A DNA stretch of 64,000 nt from Orrella dioscoreae. Its GTDB lineage: Bacteria > Pseudomonadota > Gammaproteobacteria > Burkholderiales > Burkholderiaceae_B. Within the stretch, counting starts at the first letter, position 1. Each line of letters opens with the position of its first letter. A model generated the notes under the pieces. That model worked only from the letters and a program-made list of their open reading frames with translations, was not told the origin of the DNA and did no database searches. Where the stretch lies: the NCBI RefSeq assembly GCF_900089455.2, contig NZ_LT907988.1, forward strand, positions 2,728,001 to 2,792,000. The letters are read 5' to 3'. Positions 35,575-44,313 of this stretch are shown here, piece after piece. A program made the position numbers and the translations under genes.

Positions 35575-35794
35575 AATCGGCGCGTGCCTGCACGCTGTCA
35601 CGAGGCACGTCCGACGCCGCATAGCCCAGCGCCGGATAAACCCGGCACAGCCGGGCGTAATCTTGCACGGCGGCATCGACCACGGCATGGCCTCTTCGCG
35701 CCAGCTCGGCTAGCAGCGTGGATTTCCCGCCGCCCGAACAGCCCGTGACCACGACATGCCGCGACGCAGTCATGAGGCCTGCGCCGTCAGTCAT
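35549..35794 (-). pseudogene. P-loop ATPase remnant with large in-frame internal deletion
   Basis: 81 residues. The N-terminal half (HVVVTGCSGGGKSTLLAELA) is the complete Walker A start of a small AAA_28-type NTPase. After RRGHAVVD the protein jumps to what looks like the family C-terminus (VQDYARLCRVYPALGY, ADFILSALRA). Full-length members are about 170-185 residues, so roughly 100 residues, including Walker B, appear deleted without a frameshift. The start overlaps the GNAT stop by 4 bp. Probably non-functional as an ATPase; a real minimal protein cannot be excluded. Confidence 0.6.
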
Positions 35795-36339
35795 GCGGCA
35801 GGCCGCGCACGTTGGAAATCCTCGGCCAGCAGCCCGTACAGGGCAGAATCCGAGATCTCTCCGTCCACGACCCAGCGCTCGCGCAGCAAGCCTTCCTGCT
35901 GGAAGCCCAGGCGCAGCAGCAGCTTGGCGCTGGCGGCATTGCGAGGGTCGATCTCGGCCTCCAGGCGACGCAAGCCTCGCACGGTGAAGAGATGCCTGAT
36001 GAAGCCATCCAGCGCTTCCGTCATATAGCCCTTGCCTTGGGCCGACGCCGCCAGGTTGTAGCCGATCTCGCCGCGCCGGCTGTCCCGCTCGACGGCGAAC
36101 AGCATGCAGGTGCCTACCAGCGCCCCGCTGTCACGCTCGCGGATGCCCAGCTTCCACAGCGTGCCGTCGGCCTGCGCGGCCTGATCCGCCACGATGGCGT
36201 CGCGCGCCTGAACCAGATCGGTCCACGGCGCATGGTTCCAGTAGCGCATGACGACGGGATCGGATTGGATGGCGAAGAGCGCTGCCGCGTCCTCTTCCAG
36301 GGTGAGCGGAGTCAGCAGCAGGCGTGCAGTTTCAAGCAT
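35791..36339 (-). CDS. GNAT-family N-acetyltransferase (RimJ/RimL type)
   Basis: 182 residues. The RimJ/L-like layout is clear: ETARLLLTPLTLEEDAAAL at the N-terminus, acetyl-CoA motif A around EIGYNLAASAQGKGYMTEAL (residues 91-110) and the NAASAKLLLRLGFQQEG block. It transfers an acetyl group from acetyl-CoA to a protein N-terminus or small amine; substrate unknown. It overlaps the start of the P-loop remnant by 4 bp. Confidence 0.92.
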   Translation of the reverse strand: MLETARLLLTPLTLEEDAAALFAIQSDPVVMRYWNHAPWTDLVQARDAIVADQAAQADGTLWKLGIRERDSGALVGTCMLFAVERDSRRGEIGYNLAASAQGKGYMTEALDGFIRHLFTVRGLRRLEAEIDPRNAASAKLLLRLGFQQEGLLRERWVVDGEISDSALYGLLAEDFQRARPAA

Positions 36340-36514
36340 GTCGGAACGGCGGGAAGGCGCGGGGGCACGGCGGTGCGTGCGGCACGGCCAAGGATAGCAG
36401 GCCGCCCCGGGACGACGGCGACGAGGCGCGACATGAGGATTTCGCCGTCTCGTACGTCAGGTCCATGGAGAGCCCTGTTTCCCACACCCTTTCCACCAAG
36501 AGGATTCCTGCTTC

Positions 36515-38899
36515 ATGCAGACCACCACATCCGCATTCCGCTTGCGCCACGCCCCCGCGGCCCTGGCCCTCCTGATCGCCCTGGCGGGACCGCGCCCTGC
36601 CCTGGCCGATGCGCCGGTCCCCCTCGCGATCCCGGCGCAATCATTGGCATCGGCCCTGAATACCCTGGCCCGCCAGGCAAACCTGGAACTCAGCTTTCCC
36701 GCGCGCCTGGTGGCCGGCCTGCACGCACCCGCCGTGCACGGCACCCTGACGGCAAGCGAGGCCCTGGATCAATTGCTGGCCGGCAGCGGCCTGACCGCCG
36801 TGGTCGAGTCCGGGGTGGCGACGGTGCGGCCGGCCGCCCCCGAGGTCAGCACCCTGCAGGAAGTGGTGGTCACCGCCAGCGACCAGTCCGTCAACGCCCT
36901 CGCGCCCGCCTATGCGGGCGGCCAGGTGGCGACGGGCGTGCGGCTGGGCGTGCTGGGCAACACCAGCAACATGAAGGCGCCGTTCAGCACCACCAGCTAC
37001 ACCGCGGCCACCATCCGCGACCTGGAGGCCGGCACCATCGCCGACGCGGTCAACCGTGACCCCTCCGTGCGATACACCGTCCTGCCCGGCGGCAACGTGG
37101 ACAACCTCAGCATCCGCGGTTTTCCCATCTGGGAAGGCAACTCCGGCGAAATCGCCTTCGACGGGATCTACGGCATCGCGCCGAACTACCGGGTGCGCAC
37201 CGAGTACGTGGAACGCATCGAGGTCGTCAAAGGTCCTGGCGCGCTGCTCTTCGGCATGTCGCCCAACGGATCGGTGGGCGGGGTGATCAACGTGGCGCCC
37301 AAGCGCGCCAGCACGGACGTCAGCAGCCTGACCGGCAGTGTCGTCTCGGGTGGCCAATGGGGCACGCACGCCGACGTGGGGCGCCGCTTCGGAGACGAGG
37401 CGCAATTCGGCGTGCGCCTGAATGCCAGTTATTACAACGGCGATACGGCGGTGGACCACCAGTCCACGGAAGGCAATGTCGGGGCACTTGCGCTCGACTA
37501 CGAAGGCACGCGCTTTCGCGCCACGCTGGACGTGCTGTCGCAGAACGAGCGGATAGACGGCACCGGGAGGCCGATCATGCCCACCGCGGGCCTGCCCATG
37601 CCCGAGGCGCCTGACGGCAGGCGCAATGTCACCCAGCCCTGGGAATGGTCGCGCAATCGCGAGCAGGCCACGCTGCTGCGCACCGAGTTCGATGTCAGCC
37701 CGCGCCTGTCGGTCTTTGCCAATGCAGGCCAGTCGCGCGCGAAAGTCTCGCGACTCTACGATTCGGCGCCAAGAATCACCGACGCGGCGGGCAACACCCT
37801 GGCTACGCCCACCTACGCCCGCTTCGACGTGGAACGCCACACCCTGGATGGCGGGCTGCGCGCGCGCTTCAAGACCGGCGCCGTGCAGCATGCCGTCACC
37901 TTGCAGGCCTCGCGCTACGAAGAAGACTTCCACCGCGCCCTCAACCCGGGGCAGAGCGTGCGCTCCAATCTCTACGATCCCATACTCTCGCCGCGCCAGC
38001 ACGTGGCAAGGCCCTCCTTCCTGCCCCGCATCCACGACAACCGCAATACCAGCTTCGCACTGGTGGACACACTCTCGCTGCTGGACGAGCGACTGCAGAT
38101 CTCCGCGGGTCTGCGGCGCCAGCGCATCGAATCGACCAACTACAACCCGCTGGGCACCGCGGCCGCCAACACCTACGATGAGAGCGTGACCACGCCTGCG
38201 CTGGGCATCGTGGTCGAGCCCGCATCGGGGTGGATCTTCTATGCCAACTACATCGAAGGCCTGAGCAAGGGGGACATCGCCCCGCCCGCCGCCCTGAACT
38301 ACGGCGAAGTCCTGTCGCCCTACAAGAGCAAGCAATACGAATTGGGCACCAAGTACGACACCGGCCGCTACATGCTGACGGCCTCGGTGTTCCAGATCGA
38401 CAAGCCCAGCGGCGGTATCCATGACGGCATCTATGCCGCGAACGGCGAGCAGCGCAATCGGGGGCTGGAACTCTACGGTTACGGGGAGGCGATGAAGGGG
38501 CTGCGGCTGCTGGGAGGGGTCACTTTCCTGGATGCCGAGCTCACACGCTCCCCCACCCCGGCCCTGCGCGGCAATCGTCCGATCGGCGTGGCCAAAATGC
38601 AGGCCAATCTGGGAGCGGAATGGGACGTGCCCGCCGCGCCTGGCCTCACGCTGCGTGCCGACCTGATCCATACCGGCCACCAATACGTCAACCAGGCCAA
38701 CACCTTGCGCATCCCTTCGTGGACACGGCTGGACCTGGGGGTGCGCTATCTGACTACTGTTGCGAGCCGGGATCTTACTTTGCGGGCCACCATCCAGAAC
38801 GTGGCGGGACGCGATTACTGGGCTGGCGTCACATCATGGGGCGCCGTCTCGTCCGGCAGTCCCCGCACCTACCTGCTGTCGGCGACGATGGACTTCTGA
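36515..38899 (+). CDS. TonB-dependent siderophore receptor with STN signalling domain
   Basis: 794 residues. Signal peptide to about residue 31, then an N-terminal secretin/TonB STN domain (PAQSLASALNTLARQANLEL, LTASEALDQLLAGSGLTAVV), a plug with EVVVTAS and FDGIYGIAPNYRVRTEYVER-type IEVVKGPGALLFGMSPNGSV block, and a 22-strand barrel ending in aromatic SATMDF. The STN domain signals ligand binding to the FecR-like protein encoded at 38941. Ligand likely a ferric siderophore. ATG follows AAGAGGATTCCTGCTTC. Confidence 0.94.
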   Translation: MQTTTSAFRLRHAPAALALLIALAGPRPALADAPVPLAIPAQSLASALNTLARQANLELSFPARLVAGLHAPAVHGTLTASEALDQLLAGSGLTAVVESGVATVRPAAPEVSTLQEVVVTASDQSVNALAPAYAGGQVATGVRLGVLGNTSNMKAPFSTTSYTAATIRDLEAGTIADAVNRDPSVRYTVLPGGNVDNLSIRGFPIWEGNSGEIAFDGIYGIAPNYRVRTEYVERIEVVKGPGALLFGMSPNGSVGGVINVAPKRASTDVSSLTGSVVSGGQWGTHADVGRRFGDEAQFGVRLNASYYNGDTAVDHQSTEGNVGALALDYEGTRFRATLDVLSQNERIDGTGRPIMPTAGLPMPEAPDGRRNVTQPWEWSRNREQATLLRTEFDVSPRLSVFANAGQSRAKVSRLYDSAPRITDAAGNTLATPTYARFDVERHTLDGGLRARFKTGAVQHAVTLQASRYEEDFHRALNPGQSVRSNLYDPILSPRQHVARPSFLPRIHDNRNTSFALVDTLSLLDERLQISAGLRRQRIESTNYNPLGTAAANTYDESVTTPALGIVVEPASGWIFYANYIEGLSKGDIAPPAALNYGEVLSPYKSKQYELGTKYDTGRYMLTASVFQIDKPSGGIHDGIYAANGEQRNRGLELYGYGEAMKGLRLLGGVTFLDAELTRSPTPALRGNRPIGVAKMQANLGAEWDVPAAPGLTLRADLIHTGHQYVNQANTLRIPSWTRLDLGVRYLTTVASRDLTLRATIQNVAGRDYWAGVTSWGAVSSGSPRTYLLSATMDF

Positions 38900-38940
38900 C
38901 CCGCGTGCGCATGGCCTTGCACCAAAGGACGCAAGGCCGG

Positions 38941-39984
38941 CTACAGGGCCCGGATCTCGAACACGCCCGTGGCGCCTTGCTCCACCTGCACGGGAAGCTG
39001 CTGGGCCAGGGCAGCGAGAAATCCCGCAAGATTGCGCAGGCTGTAGCTGCCGCCCACCCGCCATGCCCCGATGGCGGGCTCCTTGATCACCGCGCCCGTG
39101 ACACCGTAGCGGCCGAACTCTTCCAGCGCCTGCGCAAGCGGCGTGTCTTCGAAATCCAGCCGTCCCTCCCGCCAGAGCGCCGTTGCACCGGATGCGGGCG
39201 CCGGCACGACGCCGCTGCGGCCCGAGGCATCGAGCACATAAGCCTGCCCCACGGACAGGCTGACATCGCGCAGGCCGCTTTCACCCACCAGTTCCCGCCA
39301 GGCGGGCTGCGCGCGCCGCACGCGTACTCGCCCCGCTTCGACGACCACGCGCACGCCTCCGGCGTCCAGCCCGCTGCGGGTATGGCGCACCGTGAATTGC
39401 GTGCCCACGACCGCAATGCGCAAACCGCCCGCATGCACGACCAGAGGACGGGCGGGATCGGCCTGCACGGACAGCCAGCCCTGGCCTTCGTGCACCGTGA
39501 TCTCCCTGCCGTGCTCGCCATAGCGCACGTCCACCTGCGTCTGCGTGTCCAGGACCAGTTGACTGCCGTCCGGCAGCACGATGGGCCTGATCTCGCCACG
39601 CGCCGTGGCAAGCCGCCACGGCGCGCCCAATCCGTCGTCGCGACCCTGCCACGCCAGCCAGCCGCCGCCCGCGACCACCGCCAAGCCGGCGGCGCCTGCG
39701 GCCGGCAGTCCGACACGCCGCAACCAGGCACGGCGCGCAGGCCTTGCGGCCGCGAGCTGTGTCCCTGACATGGCGCGCAGCCTGCGCGCGGTGTCCTGCA
39801 TGGCCGATAGCGCCTCGGCATGCGCGGCATCCTCGCCCAGCCAGGCCTCGAATGCGGCACGCTCGCGCGCGTCCAGGCCGCGCTGCAGGCGCAGCGCCCA
39901 GCGCGCAGCCTCTGCGTCCGTGCCGGCAGGCATTTCGACGTCGGTGTGCCCGGTCGCGCGGGTTGCGCCATGACGCTTGCTCAT
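38941..39984 (-). CDS. FecR-family anti-sigma regulator
   Basis: 347 residues from the ATG at 39984. The cytoplasmic DUF4880-like N-terminus (AARWALRLQRGLDARERAAF, EAWLGEDAAHAEAL) is followed by one hydrophobic segment (about residues 100-118) and the periplasmic FecR domain (VLPDGSQLVLDTQTQVDVRY, VHAGGLRIAVVGTQFTVR) plus a C-terminal STN-like part. It relays the signal from the receptor at 36515 to the sigma factor upstream. It lies 34 bp after the FecI gene and converges on the receptor. Confidence 0.94.
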   Translation of the reverse strand: MSKRHGATRATGHTDVEMPAGTDAEAARWALRLQRGLDARERAAFEAWLGEDAAHAEALSAMQDTARRLRAMSGTQLAAARPARRAWLRRVGLPAAGAAGLAVVAGGGWLAWQGRDDGLGAPWRLATARGEIRPIVLPDGSQLVLDTQTQVDVRYGEHGREITVHEGQGWLSVQADPARPLVVHAGGLRIAVVGTQFTVRHTRSGLDAGGVRVVVEAGRVRVRRAQPAWRELVGESGLRDVSLSVGQAYVLDASGRSGVVPAPASGATALWREGRLDFEDTPLAQALEEFGRYGVTGAVIKEPAIGAWRVGGSYSLRNLAGFLAALAQQLPVQVEQGATGVFEIRAL

Positions 39985-40018
39985 CGTGCAGCCCAACCTC
40001 TCGGATGCCCGGGCCGGC

Positions 40019-40519
40019 TCACCCCCCGCCCCCCATCCGACGCTCGCAGGCACGGCAGGCCACCATGCCTCGCACCAGATGTTTTTCGACCATGCTGACG
40101 GACACCCCCATGCGCCGGGCGATTTCGACTTGCGGCAAGCCATCCAGCACGTGCAGCAGGAATGCCTCCCGGCAGCGGGGCGGCAAGGCCGCGATGGCGT
40201 CGAGGTAGGCCGTCACGGCCTGGCTGCTGCAAGCGGCCTGCTCGGGTTGGAAGGCTGCAGGCGCCATGGGTTGCTCTTCCTCGGTCAACCCGTCCAGGTT
40301 TGCGTACGGGCGCAAGTTCGCGCGCCGATGCTCGTCCACCAGCAGGTTGCGGGCGATGCGCCGCAACAGCGCGCCAGGCTGGCGCACGGCCTGCCCGCCT
40401 TGCTGCTGCAAGGCGAGAAAGCGCGCATAGGTTTCCTGGACGGCATCGCGCGCGGTATCGATGTCCCGCGTCAGCCGCCGGCAGAAACGAAGCAGATCCT
40501 GGTAATACTCTGAAGCCAT
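40019..40519 (-). CDS. FecI-like ECF sigma factor
   Basis: 166 residues. Region 2 (YYQDLLRFCRRLTRDIDTAR, DAVQETYARFLAL) and region 4 (IAALPPRCREAFLLHVLDGL, IARRMGVSVSMVEKHLVRGM) match FecI-type iron-starvation sigma factors. It would activate the receptor gene once released by FecR. A Fur-like box overlaps its promoter. Confidence 0.93.
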   Translation of the reverse strand: MASEYYQDLLRFCRRLTRDIDTARDAVQETYARFLALQQQGGQAVRQPGALLRRIARNLLVDEHRRANLRPYANLDGLTEEEQPMAPAAFQPEQAACSSQAVTAYLDAIAALPPRCREAFLLHVLDGLPQVEIARRMGVSVSMVEKHLVRGMVACRACERRMGGGG

Positions 40520-40617
40520 GGCGGGTAAGCTCGAGACGGAAACGAAACCGCGGCTCCCAGCCTGGCGGTTCGCGCGTGCCGCCCGATGCAGGAAGGCACG
40601 GGCGGGCGCGATCCGCC

Positions 40618-40647
40618 ATTATAGGGACGAGAATCACTTTCATTCCA
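40618..40647 (-). promoter_or_regulatory. Promoter with Fur-like box upstream of fecI
   Basis: On the minus strand a perfect -10 TATAAT (40623-40618) is preceded by GGAATGAAAGTGATTCTC (40646-40629), which matches 11 of 19 positions of the Fur consensus by eye. The box would occlude the -35 to -10 spacer, so iron should repress the sigma gene. Confidence 0.5.
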
Positions 40648-40694
40648 GTTTCTGCGTGCTGCCCGCCTCGACCCGGCATGGCGCGCCACCCGTC

Positions 40695-42539
40695 CTAGGG
40701 CAGCTGCAAGGCGTCCGGGTCGATCGGCTGGGCACGGTTCAGCGCCGTCGCCACCTTCACCCGCAAGGCGTTGGAGTGCGCGCCGCGCACCTCGCGCTTC
40801 ACGTCCAGCAACTGCTGCGGATGCATGGAGAACTCGGTCAGCCCCATGCCCAGCAACAGGCGCGTCAGGCGCGAATCGCCCGCCATTTCGCCGCACACGG
40901 CCACCGACTTGCCGGCCCGCTGGGCCGCGTTGATGGTGTTGGCGATCAGGCGCAGCACGGCCGGATGCAGGGGATCATAGAGATCCGCCACGTCGTGGTC
41001 GCCGCGATCGATGGCCAGCGTGTACTGGATCAGGTCGTTCGTGCCGATGGAGAAGAAGTCCAGCGCCTGCGCGAAGGGCTCGATGGCGATGGCGATGGCC
41101 GGCACTTCGACCATGGCGCCCAGCTCGATGTGCGCCGCATACGGCTCGCCGCGGGCATCCAGCTCGCGGCGCGCCGCGTCCAGCGCCGCGCGCGTGGCGC
41201 GCACCTCGTGCAGGTGCGCCACCATGGGCAGCAGGATGCGGATGTTGCCGTGCACCGATGCGCGCAGGATCGCGCGCAGCTGTGTGCCGAACATTTCCGG
41301 ACGGGCCAGGCAATACCGGATGGCGCGCTGCCCCAAGGCGGGATTGGTGGCGACGGTAGTGTCGCCGTCCAGGGTCTTGTCGGCGCCCAGGTCCAGGGTG
41401 CGGATGGTGACGGGCAACCCGGCCATGGTCTTGGCGACCGAGGCGTAGGCGCGGTACTGCTCTTCCTCGCCTGGCAACTCGTCGCGCCCCATGAACAGGA
41501 ATTCGCTGCGGAACAGGCCGATGCCCTTGGCGCCGGCGGCCAGCGCCACGGCGGCCTCTTCGGGCAATTCGATATTGGCGTTGAGCGAGATGTCGATGCC
41601 ATCGAGCGTCACGGCCGGCTCGTTGCGCAGCAGTTCCAGTTCGGCCCGCTCACGCGCATAGGCGTCCTGCCGCGCGCGGTATTCGGCCAAGACGGCATCG
41701 GACGGATTCACCACCAGCGCGCCCGCCGAACCGTCGACGATGACGGTATCGCCATCGCGCAGCAGCGCGCGCGCCTTGCCCATCGCCACGATGGCAGGCA
41801 CGCCCATGCTGCGCGCCACGATGGCCGTGTGCGAGGTGGCCCCGCCCAGGTCGGTGACGAAGGCGCTGAAGCGCCCGCCACGCAAGCGGATCATGTCGGC
41901 CGGGGAGATATCGTGGGCCACCACCACCAGGGGTTCGTCGCCCGGGGGCGGGTCATCCAGGCGCAGCATGGCCGGCGAGCCATGCAGCACGTCCAGCACG
42001 CGCTCGATCACCTGGCGCACGTCGGCGCCGCGCTCGCGCAGGTATTCGTCTTCCATGGCCGAGAACTGCTCGCCCAGGATCTGGCCTTGCGTGGTCAGCG
42101 CCCATTCGGCGTTGTAGTGCCGCTCTTCGATGAGCGACAGCGTCTGGCTGCTGAGCAGCGGGTCGGACATCAGCAGGCGATGCACGTTGAGCATCGCGGC
42201 CATCTCGCGTGGCGCGTCCTCGGGCAGGTGGTCGATGAGTTCGCCCAGCTCGTCGCTGGCTTCCTGCAGCGCGTTCGTCAGGCGCTCGGACTCGGCCGCC
42301 ACGTCTTCCGCGGCAATGCGATAGTGCGCCACCTCGAGCGCCGTGGCGCCCATGACGACCGCCCGGCCGATGACGTAGCCGCGCGCCACGCCTTGCCCAT
42401 AGAGGCACAGCGTGGGGCCCGGCATGACGCCAGGCAGCGGGCCATCCGACGGCAGCGCGGCGGTGAGGCCGGCCGCCAGGACGTCCTCGCGCAAGGCGGG
42501 CGAGCCGCCGGGCTTATTCGCCTTCGCCAAATCGGTCAT
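40695..42539 (-). CDS. ptsI: PTS phosphoenolpyruvate-protein phosphotransferase (Enzyme I)
   Basis: 614 residues, somewhat longer than E. coli EI because of about 35 extra N-terminal residues. Phospho-histidine His237 in GGATSHTAIVARS, PEP-binding RTLDLGADK and FRSEFLFMGR, and the active-site Cys motif in VAVCGEMAGD are all present. It takes phosphate from PEP and passes it to HPr. Overlaps the end of ptsH by 26 bp, so the two are coupled. Confidence 0.96.
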   Translation of the reverse strand: MTDLAKANKPGGSPALREDVLAAGLTAALPSDGPLPGVMPGPTLCLYGQGVARGYVIGRAVVMGATALEVAHYRIAAEDVAAESERLTNALQEASDELGELIDHLPEDAPREMAAMLNVHRLLMSDPLLSSQTLSLIEERHYNAEWALTTQGQILGEQFSAMEDEYLRERGADVRQVIERVLDVLHGSPAMLRLDDPPPGDEPLVVVAHDISPADMIRLRGGRFSAFVTDLGGATSHTAIVARSMGVPAIVAMGKARALLRDGDTVIVDGSAGALVVNPSDAVLAEYRARQDAYARERAELELLRNEPAVTLDGIDISLNANIELPEEAAVALAAGAKGIGLFRSEFLFMGRDELPGEEEQYRAYASVAKTMAGLPVTIRTLDLGADKTLDGDTTVATNPALGQRAIRYCLARPEMFGTQLRAILRASVHGNIRILLPMVAHLHEVRATRAALDAARRELDARGEPYAAHIELGAMVEVPAIAIAIEPFAQALDFFSIGTNDLIQYTLAIDRGDHDVADLYDPLHPAVLRLIANTINAAQRAGKSVAVCGEMAGDSRLTRLLLGMGLTEFSMHPQQLLDVKREVRGAHSNALRVKVATALNRAQPIDPDALQLP

Positions 42540-42783
42540 TGAACAAGGCCTGGATATCGATCAGCGCCTGGTCGGCGTCCGCGCCGGCCGCGTCGACCGT
42601 GACAGTGAGCCCCATGCCCGCCGCCAGCATCATGACGCCCATGATGCTCTTGGCGTTCACGCGCTGCGCGCCCTTGGCGATGTGGATTTCGCTGCTGAAC
42701 TTGCTGGCCAGCTGGGTCAGTTTGGCCGCCGCGCGCGCGTGCAGGCCCAGTTTATTGCTGATGACGATGTCGATGGAAGGCAT
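42514..42783 (-). CDS. ptsH: Phosphocarrier protein HPr
   Basis: 89 residues from the ATG at 42783. Active His15 in NKLGLHARAAAKL and the regulatory Ser46 in NAKSIMGVMML are both conserved. It receives phosphate from EI and hands it to EIIA. It lies 46 bp after the EIIA gene. Confidence 0.97.
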   Translation of the reverse strand: MPSIDIVISNKLGLHARAAAKLTQLASKFSSEIHIAKGAQRVNAKSIMGVMMLAAGMGLTVTVDAAGADADQALIDIQALFNDRFGEGE

Positions 42784-42829
42784 GTTCGGGATAGTAAGGA
42801 GTTCCGGCGTTGAGCAGGCTTGCGCCGTG

Positions 42830-43228
42830 TCAACGATCGACGCACAGGACCGCTTGCGACGCGCCCGAAAGCGCCCGTTCGAGCACTTCGGCCAGCGGCC
42901 GGTCACGATAGTTCAGCGCCCGCAGCAGCATCGGCAGGTTCACGCCCGCCGCGAGGCTACAGGGCACGCCATCGGCGCGCGCGGTCTCGACGGCGCGGGT
43001 GGCGATGTTCGAGGGCGTCGCTCCCACCATGTCCGTCAGCACCAGCACGCCCTGCCCCTTGTTCGCGGCCTCGATGGCGGCAACCACGCGTGCGGCATCG
43101 GCCTCGACGTCTTGGTCGGCATGGATGTCGCACACGGCCAGCTCCAGCGCCGGTCCCATGACGTGGCCGGCGCAATTGGCCAGCGCACCGCCCAAGGGCT
43201 CGTGCATGACGAGAACGAGGCCGATCAT
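42830..43228 (-). CDS. PTS EIIA component, mannose (Man) family
   Basis: 132 residues of a single EIIA-Man domain. The phosphorylated histidine is His9 (IGLVLVMHEPLG, usually THG). GVLVLTDMVGATPSNIATRA is the family core. No IIB, IIC or IID genes are present, so with HPr and EI it is a regulatory rather than a sugar-transport PTS, as known in many proteobacteria. Its ATG overlaps the gshB stop by 4 bp. Confidence 0.92.
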   Translation of the reverse strand: MIGLVLVMHEPLGGALANCAGHVMGPALELAVCDIHADQDVEADAARVVAAIEAANKGQGVLVLTDMVGATPSNIATRAVETARADGVPCSLAAGVNLPMLLRALNYRDRPLAEVLERALSGASQAVLCVDR

Positions 43229-44196
43229 GCGACGGCTCCCCGGTCCACCGCGCGTTCGAGCGCCTCGGCGAACATGGCGGCGACGTCGAAATCGGTCTGC
43301 TCGGTGATTTCCACGAAGCAGGTGGGGCTGGTGACGTTGATCTCGGTGACGTAGTCGCCGATCACGTCCAGGCCCACCAGCAGCAGGCCGCGCGCAGCCA
43401 GCTTGGGACCGATGGCGCGCGCGATCTGCTCGTCGCGCGCCGACAGCTTCTGCGCCACGCCCCGGCCGCCGGCGGCCAGGTTGCCGCGCGTTTCACCCGC
43501 CATGGGAATGCGCGCCAGGGCATACGGCACCGGCACGCCGCCGATGATCAGGATGCGCTTGTCGCCCTGCGTGATCTCGGGGATGTAGCGCTGCGCCATG
43601 ATGCTGCGCGTGCCGTCATCGGTCAGCGTTTCGAGAATGGCGTTCAGGTTCGGCTCCTGCGTCCGCAGGCGGAAGATGCCCGTGCCGCCCATGCCGTCCA
43701 GCGGCTTGACGATGACGTCGCCGTGGCGGGCGTGGAATGCCTTCAGGCGCGCCATGTCGCGCGTGACCAGCGTGGGCGCGGCGAACTCGGAGAACTCGGT
43801 GATGGCGAGCTTCTCGGGATGATTGCGGATGGCGCTGCCCGCGTTGAACACGTTGGCGCCCTGCGCCTGGCCGTATTCCAGCAGGTGCGTGGCGTAGACG
43901 TATTCCATGTCGAACGGCGGGTCCTTGCGCATGACCACGGCGTCGAAAGCCTCGAGCGGCACGTCGTTGCGCTCGCCCGACTCGCGCCACCAGTCATGGC
44001 CGTGCAGGTCCGCGCCCTCGACCAGCGAGAAGCCCGTGGCCGCGGCCAGCACCTTGCCGTCCTCGGCATAGAGGTCGCCCTGCAGCGCATAGGACAGCGT
44101 GTGGCCACGCGCCACCAGGCCGCGCATCATGGCCACGGAACTGTCCTTGTAGGCCTTCAGACGCGGCAGCGGATCGATGATGAAGAGGACGTGCAT
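43225..44196 (-). CDS. gshB: Glutathione synthetase
   Basis: 323 residues from the ATG at 44196; a TTG two codons earlier is the only alternative. VLFIIDPLPRLKAYKDSSVA, VVMRKDPPFDMEYVYATHLL, VIVKPLDGMGGTGIFRL and YVTEINVTSPTCFVEI are the ATP-grasp GshB signatures. It joins gamma-glutamylcysteine to glycine with ATP. gshA, which I recall as its usual upstream neighbour in related genomes, is not found here; infC lies upstream instead. Confidence 0.95.
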   Translation of the reverse strand: MHVLFIIDPLPRLKAYKDSSVAMMRGLVARGHTLSYALQGDLYAEDGKVLAAATGFSLVEGADLHGHDWWRESGERNDVPLEAFDAVVMRKDPPFDMEYVYATHLLEYGQAQGANVFNAGSAIRNHPEKLAITEFSEFAAPTLVTRDMARLKAFHARHGDVIVKPLDGMGGTGIFRLRTQEPNLNAILETLTDDGTRSIMAQRYIPEITQGDKRILIIGGVPVPYALARIPMAGETRGNLAAGGRGVAQKLSARDEQIARAIGPKLAARGLLLVGLDVIGDYVTEINVTSPTCFVEITEQTDFDVAAMFAEALERAVDRGAVA

Positions 44197-44243
44197 GTGC
44201 AACCTGCAATCAACCTGGCGTTCCCGCAGCGCGCACGGGAACC

Positions 44244-44284
44244 GAAAAAAAGAAAAGCCGCGCCCAGCCTAAGCGGAGCGCGGC
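44244..44284 (-). terminator. Rho-independent terminator after infC
   Basis: On the minus strand GCCGCGC (44284-44278) pairs with GCGCGGC (44263-44257), followed by TTTTCTTTTTTT. It begins 30 bp after the infC stop and separates thrS-infC from gshB. Confidence 0.85.
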
Positions 44285-44313
44285 ACGTGTACGGCGAGTG
44301 TCCGGCCAGCGGG

